NCBI GenBank assembly: GCA_030760725.1
Contig: JASWHV010000011.1
Location: 19,943,501-20,007,500, forward strand
Direction: 5' to 3'
DNA from: Neostapfia colusana
Taxonomy: Eukaryota > Streptophyta > Magnoliopsida > Poales > Poaceae
Length of the DNA: 64,000 bases
Part shown: piece after piece, positions 1-10,862 of the stretch
Layout: every line of letters starts with the position of its first letter
How positions within the stretch are numbered: position 1 is the stretch's first letter
Notes under the pieces: generated by a model
What the model was told of the DNA's origin: nothing
Database searches by the model: none
The model's input: only the letters and a program-made list of their open reading frames with translations
Made by a program: the position numbers and the translations under genes

Positions 1-499
1 AATCCGCAACAACTTGAGAATAGCCCAGACCTGACAAAAGAGCTATGCTGATATACGAAGGAGGGAGCTCACTTTCAATGTAGGGGACTACGTCTATCTC
101 AAGGTGTCTCCTATCAGAGGGCTTCGCCGATTCAAAGTGAAAGGGAAACTATCACCTCGATACATCGGACCCTTCCAGATTCTAGAGAGGAAAGGCAAAG
201 TCGCATATCAGTTGGAATTACCAGCTCGCCTATTAGATGTGCATGATGTGTTCCATGTGTCATAACTCAAGAAGTGCTTAAGAACACCCGAAGAGAGGTT
301 ACCCATGAGTGAGGTCGACGTCCAAGAAAACCTTTCGTATGCCGAACAGCCGGTCAAGATTCTGGAGACGATGGAACGTGTCACATGGAAAAAAAGAATC
401 CGAATGTGCAAAGTGCAGTGGAATCACCACTCGGAAGCAGAAGCCACATGGAAGCGAGAAGACGAGCTCAAGGCACAGTTTCCAGATTTATTCCCCTAG
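1..499 (+). pseudogene. Element H: C-terminal pol fragment (integrase tail plus chromodomain), Ty3/gypsy Tekay type
   Basis: This is the last ~166 codons of a chromovirus polyprotein, cut by the window edge. It aligns codon for codon with the end of element A pol (36026-36533): the integrase C-terminal barrel (GDYVYLKVSPIRGLRRF), then a chromodomain ending EATWKREDELKAQFPDLFP and a stop at 497-499. Two premature stops are visible relative to A: a CGA-to-TGA change near 33 and a TAA in place of the CAG of SQLKK near 264, so the copy cannot give a full integrase. The chromodomain of chromoviruses directs integration to particular chromatin. Confidence is high for identity and for inactivity. 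Confidence 0.9.
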
Positions 500-526
500 G
501 GTCACCAGTCTCGAGGACGAGATTTC

Positions 527-540
527 TTTTAAGGGGGGTA
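527..540 (+). promoter_or_regulatory. Polypurine tract of element H
   Basis: An AAGGGGGG run just before the LTR start (TG at 545) primes plus-strand DNA synthesis. The same tract precedes the 3' LTR of A at 36565-36572. Confidence 0.85.
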
Positions 541-544
541 GAGT

Positions 545-3500
545 TGTAACACCCCAAAATATGGTAAATACAAATTCAAATCAAATGGACAAAATGCATG
601 TGAAGGAAAAATTCAAATACAAACTGGAATTTGGATTTGAATCTAAATCAGAAAAAGAAAAAGGAAAAGAAAAATGGGAATAGCCACTGTGCCGAAACCC
701 ACTGCACCAGCCAGCCGGCCCACGTTTTCTCCCCCCCTTCTTCTCTCACTGTTGTGCGGACCCCATCCGTCAGCGCAGTCATCTCCCCAACTGCCCGCTC
801 TTTTCCCGCCGCCGAACGCTGCACGCCTCGCTTCCGAATTCCTCGGCCACGCTCCACACGTCTGATCTCCTCGCACGCCTCCCCACACGATCGCAACCTC
901 CGCCAGTCTCCTCTCCACTGGTTTTTAAAACCCCGTGACCTCCTCTGATCTTCACCGCTCGCAACCAAACCGCCTCGGTGAGATTCCGCCGCCCCGAAGA
1001 AATTCTCCCCGTACTGCACCTTTTCTTTCCTCCTAAGCGACCTCGTGTCTACGCTGCAGCTTGCACAGCCCGTAGACCTTCACCTCGGGACGAGTCCTCG
1101 ACGAGAGAACCGACGCCGACTAGTTCCGGTAAGAGGCCGCCGCCATTCGCCGGTGAAGACCTTGAATTCCTCGGCATGAATCTGTTCTGACTATTGGAGC
1201 ATCATCTCCGGGCCACAGCTAACCTCGAGGACCAGAAAAACGAGGGAGAACGGGACCAGAACGCGCTACCAACGAGCACCGCCGAGCTCCACCTTCGGAC
1301 ATCGTCGCCGAGCAGATTCCGGCCACTCCGGGGTCAAGAAAACCTCACTGCTGAGCTCCCCCATTCCCCCTCTGTCGAATTCTACCAAAAAAGCTGAGTG
1401 TTAACGCGTGTCGGCGAAGATCGGCGACCACGCCGGCGAGATCGCGCCTCTGCCGCCGTGCGCCGCCGCGCGCATGAGCGGGCTCCGGCCAGGAGCGACG
1501 TGGCCCCTTGTGCGCCGTCTATTTTAAATTGTGTGGCGCATGGCAGAAACCCTGCGTACCCCTTCGCGATATAATCTCAACCCTTCATTTAGAATCAGAC
1601 GGCCCACATCAGCCCCGCGTTATAAACACCGGCACTGTTACGCGCTACCCCCTGGAGTTGCGGGAAAATTGAGTCTAGCCCCCGGATTCTTCGGTTCTAC
1701 CCGCAAGGCTTTCCAGAAATTTTGCAGAGGCGTGTAAACTTCTGTTTTAGACCCTAGAACTTTCTGTATTTAGGAAATTTGAGTATATAAAATTGAAATT
1801 AACCCTGTATTCATTTTAGAGGGGGATTAGCTCTGTGATAAGGGTTAGCCACTCATAATAGGGATTAGGAAAATAGTTTAGGGCCCTGTTTAATAACAAA
1901 AGGAATTGTAGACCTGAAACAAAATAAAAAGAATGGAATCTAGACTTAGAAATTTATATTAAATTAGTTACAGCAGCCAAATTTGCACAAAAATGAATCA
2001 CAAAATATTTGCTAACCTTAGGAAAATTTATGAACACTCTGTTTTGGTGGTTGAGCAATATATAATAGGTAGAGGGGTTTATTTTGCTGTTTTAAATACT
2101 GAAATTCATTTTTGGGAATAGAAATAATTCTGAAATATAGGTAAAGATATATCTAAATTAATCCCAACAAATAGGAAGCCAATAGATATTATGTTGGACA
2201 TTTTAAGCAAAATATATTCTGTGTAGGTGATGTATTTCCCTGCTTTAATGCTGAAATTCACTTTTAGGCATAGGAAAATAAATCTGAAAATATAGGAAAA
2301 TAGTTATACATAATTAGAAAATGGCATGTGAGGCCCCAAAAATCAAAACTTCAGGTTTAAGATAATGTAGAAGACTTGAAAACCGTTTTTGAGTTGGAAT
2401 ATACATTTTATGCAAGTTGGAAAGTAAGAAGGGTAATATTCAATGTAGGAAATAGTGCAAATTGAAAATCTAGATTTGGTGCACACTTGGAAATCTGAAT
2501 ATTAAAGTTAGAAATAACCTATATATTTAAAAGTGCATGCATGCATAGGAGCAACCTATCTAGGGTAAACACAAAATTTTAATTATGTGTATGACTTTAA
2601 ATGTGTATGTGTGTATGACTTGCATGACTGTATGTGTGGATGATTTCGCATGGAATGTTGTTTTCTTGTGCTATGTGTATTGGTATAAGTAGAACCAGCC
2701 CCAGAGCCAGTTCTCACCTTCCAAGACCAAGACTTTCAATTCCCGGAGCAGCAGGAAGAAGGCAAGTGTCCTTGACTACTTTGATCCTATACTAGGATGT
2801 GTAGTTAGAATTTAATTGCATTGTCAATTTGGAATATGATACCCATGCTAGGAAGTTTCCCTAGATTTTCATTACCAAGCTTCCTTGTAGCCTGGGTTGG
2901 GAGTTATTTTATTATGTCATTCATACTATTCATGCTTAGCCATGCTTAGAATGGGATAAATGGGATATGAGGTCACCACCTTGGCTACTTTACCTTTGAA
3001 TGGATTACTATGAATTATGTAGAGGTAAGGATCTAGGCAAGTTGGATGCTTTGGTTGGTGTTGTGTGCACGAGACACGGGTTTGTGTTTAGTGCTTGCCT
3101 AGATCCTAAGGACCGGTTCATGGAGCACGTAACCTAGCTTTACCGTGCCAACCACATGCTGAGATGGGGCAGTTTGGCCAATTAATTAGGTGTATCTCTG
3201 GCGTAGTATGGGTGTTTGGATGGTGCGGGGAATAGGTTCAGCTGGACTACCATATGAACCGCAAGGCTCAAGAGGGGGCCACTGCAGCGGGGGTTGGAGC
3301 CTCCTGGATACTGTTAGGGGTGAATCCTAAGTGGGCCCACACTCATCGGGAATCCCTTTGTAAAGGCCTCGTAGTGATCTCCTGGCTACACACCTCAGAA
3401 GTGTGAACATGGTTCGCGTCCACTAGCATAATAGAGGTTCTTCTAGTCCACCCGACGACGGGGGATGAAATCACTACATGTGGGTATAGTGGTGCCATCT

Positions 3501-4158
3501 CTGCAGAGTCAAAACTGTCATGACAGCCGTGTTCACGGTCAAGAGCGGCTTGGACTTATTCATGATTAGTTGATGATGAATTGGGAAGTGGAGGATGTTA
3601 AGCGGGAAGCTTAACAATGGAAATGAAGTTATGGTTATTTGATATTGATGATGGGTTAGGGGAGTGGGACCATTTCACTTATGTAGTAATGTAGGTGCTT
3701 AATAAGCTAAGGTGATAGGTATTAATTACGTAGTGCTTTAACCATGAGTTCAACCTTTCCTTGTTCTAGCCTGCATGACATTCATATCCCACACTTGCTG
3801 AGTACCAACGGTACTCAAGCTTGCTTTGATGTTGGTTTTAAATTGCTGCTCAGGCCAAGGTAATGACATGGTGTATAACGACCAAGACTTCGGATCCGAA
3901 GAAGGATTTTAGGTCCATGGAGTCCCCCGGGCAACGCCTGTGATGGAGCCCAAAAGACTTATCTTCCGCTGTTTGTTTATTTACATTGTTGTGAACATAT
4001 TACCGTCTTTCGAGACGCTATGTAAGACTTATTTATATTCGAAAACTTGGCTTGTAATATAATGATACTTCACTATTTGTCATCACATGTATGAGAAAAT
4101 GATCCTCGCATACATGTCGGAGTCATTCGGGTGTTCTGCGGCAAAACCGGGTGTGACA
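545..4158 (+). repeat. 3' LTR of element H (Tekay-type Ty3/gypsy, 3.6 kb)
   Basis: It starts TGTAACACCCCAAAA after the polypurine tract and ends CCGGGTGTGACA. Its order of blocks matches the LTRs of A but it is clearly diverged: a GC-rich 5' part, an AT-rich middle, then a conserved block around 2700-4150. A splice-donor-like GGTAAGAG lies near 1129 and the CTGTCATGACAG palindrome at 3515-3526. No ORF in it looks real. The 5 bp after it are AATAT; the matching target duplication should lie left of the window. Confidence 0.88.
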
Positions 4159-4824
4159 AATATGCATGCATCACACTTCTTATTTTGAGGTGGCTTATCA
4201 TTGCACTTAGATATGAACTAGAAAGAAGTTTTGTATGACTAAAATCATGTCCTTAAGCTTCTGATTGTCAAATGACATAGGTTTGGCTTGGTTGGTTAGA
4301 ATTAGGCTGATGCGGCATATTATCTCTTGCAAATGTCGTATGATCTGAACTTGTGCTTTGAAAGATAATGAAAAATGCAGCAACATGTGTCATGCTTTCA
4401 GGTTTTGAAATAGTTAAGTTTGGGAGATCATGACTTGCTTAAATTGAAAAATTACACTTGATCTCTAGCATGGCTTACACTACTTTATGTATCTCATTGA
4501 TGTGATAGTGTAAGTTACTTGAAAGTATGACTTGGATGAGCTTTGTTTTTTATGTATACGTCATATTATGCTCATAATAAATTGAAATTTCTCTATTGAA
4601 CCTTACTGAATACATTGTCAAAGGGGGAGAAATATGTCATATATTGCACATTCATGAGTTTTTACACGTTCTTCTCAGCGGGAGAATTTCTTTTTTTAAT
4701 TTCTTTCTCGTTTGATTTTTGATTTCAAAAAGGGGGAGAAATTTGCTTTCAAAACTTTTTCATGTGAATGAACCAGTGTTCGAATTCTAAGTGGTGTTGC
4801 CAATGCATTCATCAAGGGGGATAT
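4159..4824 (+). mobile_element. Element I: 3' non-coding region of a probable sirevirus (Ty1/copia), plus strand
   Basis: AT-rich sequence without coding potential. It carries three purine tracts of the AAGGGGGAGA type, at about 4620-4631, 4728-4741 and 4813-4820, the last directly in front of a putative LTR. Several such tracts before the 3' LTR are a known Sirevirus trait. The rest of this element would lie left of element H, which appears inserted here. Confidence 0.55.
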
Positions 4825-6359
4825 TGCGAGATCTATGTGTGCTGAATACATTGGCAATTAGAATAAAAGTGAGGATTTACATTCAAAGTTTTTAATATTG
4901 CCAAAATACCCGCTTCGGATTGTCTGAACTTTCTCATTGCATTTCAGGAATAACTGTCACTGCGGAGCAACTGTCCTCATAGTGTTTAATTTTCAACCAC
5001 TCTGTTTTTAACTTGCAATGTTTTGAACTTGCTTTTGGCTTCTGGAATGTTTGTTTAGTATTCTCTTACTAAGTTTTTGATGTGTTATGGCTGATTATGG
5101 TGGTTAATATATTGCTATGGTTTGCAACATTCTTATGTGAGGTGCTCATGTATGGTGTTGTGGTTTTCAGACTAACATGAGTCAAGTCGCGGACTTGTGC
5201 TTGAAAAAAAAGTGGATGTTTGTTCATGTGCAGGTGTTTCTTGATGTCAAGACATGGCTGCTGATGGAGATCCTTGAACTAGACTTAGGGAGAAGATGAG
5301 GTTCAACAACCAAAATTGGGAGGAATTGTCGTTGAGCTTATCAGGAGGTCACACAGCATGTTTGGGTCAAGAACAATGCATATGAAGGTGTTGTGAACGT
5401 TTTGGAAAGTGTTTGCACGTATGCAAGGGGTGCATGGACATGGCTACTTTGTTCAAAGGCGTGGCGTAGAGATATGGAAGTGAAGATATGGTTGAAAAGG
5501 TTCAACCGGCTGGATTTTGTAGTCAGGCTGCGGCTGAGACGGTTATGGTTCATTTACGGAAAGTTTCGAGTTGGTTATAATAGGATTACGTGTTAGGCAC
5601 AAAGTACAGTTTTTTTAGGAATGTTTAGGATGTTTATAAGGTGTTTGAATGTCTTAAGATTGCTTCTATCTGCGTATAGAAGAGTCTTGAGCAGTTTTGG
5701 AAAGTTAGAGTTTGAATCCAAGTAGGAGTAGGAGTCCTAGTTTGAATTGGGTTGGCCTTAGGGCTGATTATATAAGAAAGGGAGGCCATGGCTCGTCGAT
5801 AGCATGACTTTTGGTTTCTTCTCTTGAGTTTTGATCAATAAAATTCGTATTTTAGAGGAGCTTTGGTGTCTTGTTCGTCCGACTTGGTTCAGACAAGTTT
5901 TTCATTGGCGAGTTTCTAGACAGACCGACGTTGCTTCGGTATTTCGATCATAACTCGCGTTTTACTGATCAAATTGACGTGATTCGTTTTGTGTTCGCTT
6001 CACAACTTGATTATCTATCATCTATGAAAAGGTTACGATCATTGTATTTATTGTTTTTTATCTACATGAGTTTCTTTGCAGCATGGAAGATCTGTTTTTA
6101 AAATCGGGTAGAACAGATTGACCTTCCTCAAGTCTTTTGATCATAACTCAAGTTCTACATAGTTTTTTCATGTGATTATTGTTGCAGTGGATTCTTGAAT
6201 TGATTCTATACAATAGTCACTAGTTCAGTAATGTTTGAACACATCAAAAACAGTGGCACACACGTTTCTTTATCAGATCGATTTTCTGCCTAGAGGTTCT
6301 TTGTAGCTTCCGCATAAAAAGTTTTAATCTACCATTCACCCCCGTCTGGTAGCTTTTCA
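4825..6359 (+). repeat. Putative 3' LTR of element I (copia/sirevirus-like)
   Basis: It begins TGCGAGATCT right after a purine tract. It holds a TATA box (GATTATATAAG near 5767), a polyadenylation-like AATAAA near 5838, and near its end the ATTCACCCCC motif that also sits near the 3' end of the sirevirus LTR at 9691. About 1.5 kb fits the group. The right edge is a guess because no second LTR is in the window. Small ORFs inside it have no recognisable product. Confidence 0.5.
5767..5777 (+). promoter_or_regulatory. TATA box of the element I LTR
   Basis: TTATATAAG is followed about 65 bp later by AATAAA, as expected for the U3/R part of an LTR. Confidence 0.5.
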
Positions 6360-7058
6360 CGTGCTCTTCCATCCTACACGGTTTTTAGTCATACATATCT
6401 TTTCTCCACCATGGATGACTGTCGGGCTCGCCACTTGGGTTAGGTGAAGCCCTGCCCATACAAGGTCATGTGGTCGTATTGACAGAAGCTAAGTGAAATG
6501 CCAAAACAACTCAGTCCTTAGGGCTCACCAGGGCAGCCTCCACACGCGAACCACAAGCCTGTCATCCTGATAGTACTCACCGTACATCTACCACCACGGT
6601 AGCGCCTACACAAACAATAACCCTTCTGCCCCAGTCTCGACTCATGCTATCAGCAACCATACAACATACACAAGGCCACATCATCATGCATAATATCATC
6701 ATATCAGCATTCTGTGAAAGCGAACTAGTATTGTCACACTCTAATCCTCGGGTAACTCATGCTCAACAATGCAAAGATCTAATCTACTGGTCACAATGGA
6801 TAAACCTCACATAGGCGCAATATGATCAAAAAGGGATTTATGGAACTTGCCTTTGCTACCGTCTGCAACGTCGTGCTCGGGGTCTCATGGCACCTCCGGG
6901 TTCTCCTCCGGCACTGGTTCTATATCCATAAATGCCGCGCGCAACCAAACATACACGCAAAGCAAACACATATTAATACATCATTCAAACTTGCTTGCAT
7001 CAATTAAATACATTATCATGTTTGATGATCTTTAGAAAAGAATTGTATCGAGTGGTGT
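6360..7058. repeat. Degenerate LTR-like sequence, probably minus-strand gypsy
   Basis: No coding signal. Stretches near 6420-6620 and 6840-6990 have the texture of the conserved inner part of long gypsy LTRs read in reverse, such as a 'gaacttgccttt' motif resembling 'gacacttgcctt' in the minus-strand LTRs at 44187 and 53018. I could not define ends, TIRs or target duplications. Confidence 0.3.
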
Positions 7059-7118
7059 TTGTATGGATGAGTGTGGTCTCAGGCCAATCAAGTGATTCTC
7101 TGGGTTTGCACCCAACAT

Positions 7119-7497
7119 GGGTGTCTGCTCATTGCTGTTCTCAGTTCAACCTGCTTGAGGAGTTCCAGCACAGGCTCAGTTGATTGGACTCCATGGACAG
7201 CGGCTCATTGAGGAACAGAAGCGAGGTGACAGCTCGGGCAGTGGGTGTCTGCTCATCACTGTTCTCCAGTCAAGCTGCTTGAGGAGTTCGAACATAGGCT
7301 CAGTTGATTGGACTCCATGGACAGCGGCTCAGCGAGGCACAGAGGCGAGGAGACAGCTCGGGCAGTGGGTGTCTGCTCATCACTATTCTCTGGTCAACCT
7401 GCTTGAGGAGTTCCAGCACATGGTGTGGTTAGTCAATTGGACTTCCTGGACAGTAGCTCAGCAAGGCACAGAGGTGAGGTGATGGCTCGGACGGTGG
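7119..7497. repeat. Tandem repeat, 124-bp unit, about three copies
   Basis: GTGTCTGCTCAT recurs at 7121, 7245 and 7369, exactly 124 bp apart. Each unit continues through variants of TGCTTGAGGAGTTC, GATTGGACTCCATGGACAG and GGCACAGAGGCGAGG. Diverged copies of the same unit occur inside the CACTA element at about 11790-12045. The short ORFs across it are a by-product of the repetition. Confidence 0.85.
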
Positions 7498-7884
7498 GTA
7501 TAAATGGTGCTGATCATCATTAACGCATGATCAATGAGGAGGGCCTAGAGCTGTGCGTCCTCCAGCTCATATTGAAGCTAAGGAGATGGCACGGGCAGGT
7601 GTGGTAGTGTTTGAGTGAGAAAACGGTTCGGCAGTAGGATGGCGTGTGCATCGGTGCCAGAGGACAGAAAGGGAGAGGGGTTATTATGTTTGTCAGTGTA
7701 TTTGGAACTATTTGATTGATCTCATTTACTCCCTTTCTTTTTCTCTTTCTTGTTTCTAGCTCTTTGTTTTTCTTAAGCATGTGTGCGTGTGCATATAAAT
7801 TTACATACACATGCATGGATTATTGATATAATCTTGGTTTATTAACTCGTAGGAAAAAGGGATGTTACATAAGGATAGCATGTG
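7498..7884. other. Unassigned stretch between relics
   Basis: I recognise nothing coding here. It contains a polypyrimidine run (7728-7775) and a 19-bp direct repeat (AGCATGTGTGCGTGTGCAT at 7776-7794 and 7877-7895). Confidence 0.4.
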
Positions 7885-9297
7885 TGCGTGTGCATTTGGC
7901 GTGTCGGCTGGATGTTTCTTGGGCTTCATCGTGCATGAACATGGCAAAGAGATTGATCCCAAGAAAGTGCAAGCCATCAAGAAGATTGGAGAGCCGACAT
8001 GCAAGAAGGACATGCATAGTTATCTAGGGAAGATAAACTAACTAAGGAGGTTCATTGCAAACTTGGCTGGCAAGATTGGATCCATTATGCCACTCTTGAA
8101 ACTCAAGCATGAGCAGTAGTTTACATGGGGGAAGAGCAGAGGGAGGATTTTGAGAGAACCAAAAATACCTGATCAAGCCAAAAGTTTTGCGTGCACCAAA
8201 TAAGGCGGCCGTTTATAATCTACGTTGCTGCTCAAAGCCAAGTTATTGGGGCCGTCTTAACTCAGGAGAGCCAAGGTAAAGAGTATTCTGTGGCTTACTT
8301 GAGTAGATGACTCCTAGATGCCGAAACTAGGTATGCTTTTGTTGAAAAACTATGTTTATATTTATATTATGCATGTTCCAAGTTTTGGCACTATAACCTC
8401 CCTAGTACGTGCTTTGTGACATGTCAACACAACATTGTCAAGCACATGTTTCAATAACCGATTCTAAGTGGAAGGATAGGTAAATGGGCATACACAATTG
8501 TGGAATGCGACCTGGTGTTTGAGCTTCGCTGGAGTATGAAGGGCCAAGTCGTAGCTGACTTCATCGTCGAGCACAATGTGCAACTTGAGGAGGAATGCAT
8601 GGTTGAGGTATGTCCATGGAAACTCTTCTTTGATGGATCGGTTTGTGATAAAGAACAGGGGATTGGATATGTGTTATTTTCACCAGCAAACACGGTATAT
8701 GATTTCTCTATTTGGCTAAACTTTGTGTTTACCAACAATCAAGCTGAGTATGAAGCTTTGTTGAATGGCTTAGAGCATCTTGTTGGTATGGGAATCAAAG
8801 ACATCGAAGCCTTTGGTGATTCTAACCTCATCATTCAACAAGTTTGTAGTGAAAGCCAATGCAATGATGAAACTTTGAATGATTACTGAGAACGATGCCT
8901 GGATATCATCAAGTCTTTGAACACTTTATGTGCCAAACACATCCATAGAGAGGAGAACAAGAAGGTAAATGACTTGGCACAGCAGGCATCAGGCTATGAA
9001 GTGAAAAGAGGGAAGTTCCACATGAGAACAGGGCCGCCATTGTTCAAGAATGATGAAAAAAAGAGAAGAACAAAGCATATCGGCCAAGAGTAACGTGTTG
9101 GCTATCGAAGATTGGAGGCCAGTGATCACATAACGCATCAAAGACAAACATGTGCAGAGACATAAAGGTTTGGCGAGAAGTTTTGAAATATATGGTGATC
9201 AACGATGAGTTATACTGCCAAACATTGGATGGACTCTTGTTGAGGTGTATAGACAAAGATCAAGCAAAAGAGGCCATGAGAGAGGTGTACTGTGAGG
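7885..9297 (+). pseudogene. Element J: Tat-lineage Ty3/gypsy pol fragment (end of RT, RNase H, second RNase H, start of integrase)
   Basis: Broken but readable plus-strand pol. The order is: end of the RT thumb (FLGFIVHEHGKEIDPKKVQA), a YLGKIN/FIANLAGKI connection, a degenerate first RNase H (to about 8460), a well-kept second RNase H (8500-8900), then a linker and the start of an integrase N-terminal region (IDGELY-like text at ~9200, DQAKEAMREVYCEG) cut at ~9297. At least five in-frame stops are present, for example near 8038, 8118, 8309, 8456 and 8887. Two RNase H domains in series is the hallmark of Tat-lineage elements. RT core, gag and LTRs are absent, so it is a relic. Confidence 0.8.
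8500..8889 (+). pseudogene. Second (archaeal-type) RNase H domain of element J
   Basis: A 129-codon open stretch holds the best preserved part of the relic. Putative catalytic acids are visible: D45 in FFDGS, E83 in NNQAEYEAL and D107 in FGDSNL. The fourth acid (VNDLAQQAS) lies beyond the stop at 8887-8889. The domain would degrade RNA in RNA/DNA hybrids during reverse transcription. It is preceded in frame by a stop, so it is not independently functional. Confidence 0.75.
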
Positions 9298-9690
9298 GCA
9301 CGCCCCTCGGACCATGGGTCCATGCACGCTCGCCTGGGAATCGCATTGGGTGGTGCCGTGCAATGCGGCACCCAACAGCACACGGGTAAAGGACAAACAT
9401 ATTACATAAATCATTTGTGGAAGCGTACAAAGAGTACATTACAAATACTTTACCTCAAATACTACTTCAGAGGAAGACTATAACTCTCACGACTCATTTC
9501 TAACTCAGCAACAAAAAAACTGTCCAGCCCGCGGACGTTTCTTACTAGCAACACAAATAACAACAGCAGCGGCGAGGTTGCTCCTGAGTATCCACTCGGA
9601 GGGTTCCGAGTCTCATCGGACAACCATAATCATAGCATTAGAGTCAAGACCTGCAAAATAACTAGTATAGTTTCTGTAAGCATAAATGAA
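9298..9690 (-). repeat. Gypsy LTR fragment (element K), minus orientation
   Basis: Non-coding sequence starting abruptly where the Tat pol fragment stops. Its content looks like the end of a gypsy LTR in reverse. The sirevirus LTR G begins at 9691, and the 5 bp before it (ATGAA, 9686-9690) are the likely target duplication. Family uncertain. Confidence 0.35.
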
Positions 9691-10224
9691 TGTAGCCTAG
9701 ATGGGGGGTGAATAGGCTCTTTGAATTTTTAGGCGGTTTCCTGAAACACTTAGCAGACTGATTAATTCCAGGTGAGCCGGACTAGTCTGGTATGATCGTA
9801 ATTAATAGATCAATGTGAGACTTGTTCCTACTTCAGGTATTTGTGCAGCGGAAAATAAATTCTTATTTAAGTATAGTGAAGTAAGATACAATAACTCTCA
9901 ATTTTAACGCTAGGTGTCGATGTAAACCAAATGATGACTAATACCCTTAATTAGCAATTGAAGGACGATCAAGAAGACACAAGACAAGGCTTTATCCCGA
10001 GGTTCGATTCCACCCAGGAATCTACGTCCCCGTTGAGGAGTCCACCAAGGACCGGGTCTTCACCAACCCTTCCCTCGTTGAATCGCCACAAAGGCCGATT
10101 CAATTCCACTATCCACACACAGGGGTAAACAATTGTACGTGGGGCGTTCTCACAATCTGAGAGCTCCCACAAGATTACAGCGAATGATTCTTCCTCTCAC
10201 ACGCACAACACTACAGGATTCCCG

Positions 10225-10680
10225 TCAGCATAAGACGGCTAAAACCGTCGTATATAAATCGGAAGCCGTCGTATATAAACTATATACGACGGCAGTTGTT
10301 TATATACGACGGTTTGTGGCTGTCGTATATATTTTGTCGTATATATAGTTATATACGACGGCAACGTCGTATATAATAGTATATATACGACGGCCACTTA
10401 TATACAACGGCCCGTTTCGTATACTTGGCCCAGTGGGCCGGGGCCTTTATATACGACGGTTGGGTCAAGGGTGTCGTATATAAGCTCTTATATACGACAG
10501 CGCATTGGCCCTGGCTGTCGTATATAAGAGCTTATATACGACAGCAGCCGCTGGACCCTGGCTGTTGTATATAAGAGCTTATATACGACAGCCTGGCCCA
10601 GCCGTCGTATATAATTTAGGCTTATTTACGACGGCCCTGTATAGTGACCGTTGTATATAAACTATACAGGCCTTCGTATA
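10225..10680. repeat. Left subterminal repeat array of the CACTA element
   Basis: Many copies of TATATACGACGGC/TATATACGACAGC, often as facing pairs separated by 5-25 bp. In En/Spm elements such subterminal motifs are transposase-binding sites; that role here is inferred. Confidence 0.85.
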
Positions 10681-10862
10681 TAAGCTTTTCCAATTTTTTT
10701 AAAAATCAGAAAATGGCTAACCTGGCTCGATGGCCAGCTACACATCCAAATTAATAGACAACAACAAAACCGTTTGATATATAAAATCACAACAACGTGC
10801 AATAGTACACATCGACTATCACGAAGTCTGACATCCACACAATCAAAAACAAAATCACAAAT

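Noticed and set aside
631..1737. Several ORFs of 60-125 codons in the GC-rich start of LTR H
   Set aside because: They lie in LTR DNA, in both strands and overlapping frames, with no counterpart kept open in the other LTRs.
5341..6101. Short ORFs around the element I LTR
   Set aside because: No recognisable motif, and they overlap TATA and polyadenylation signals of a putative LTR.
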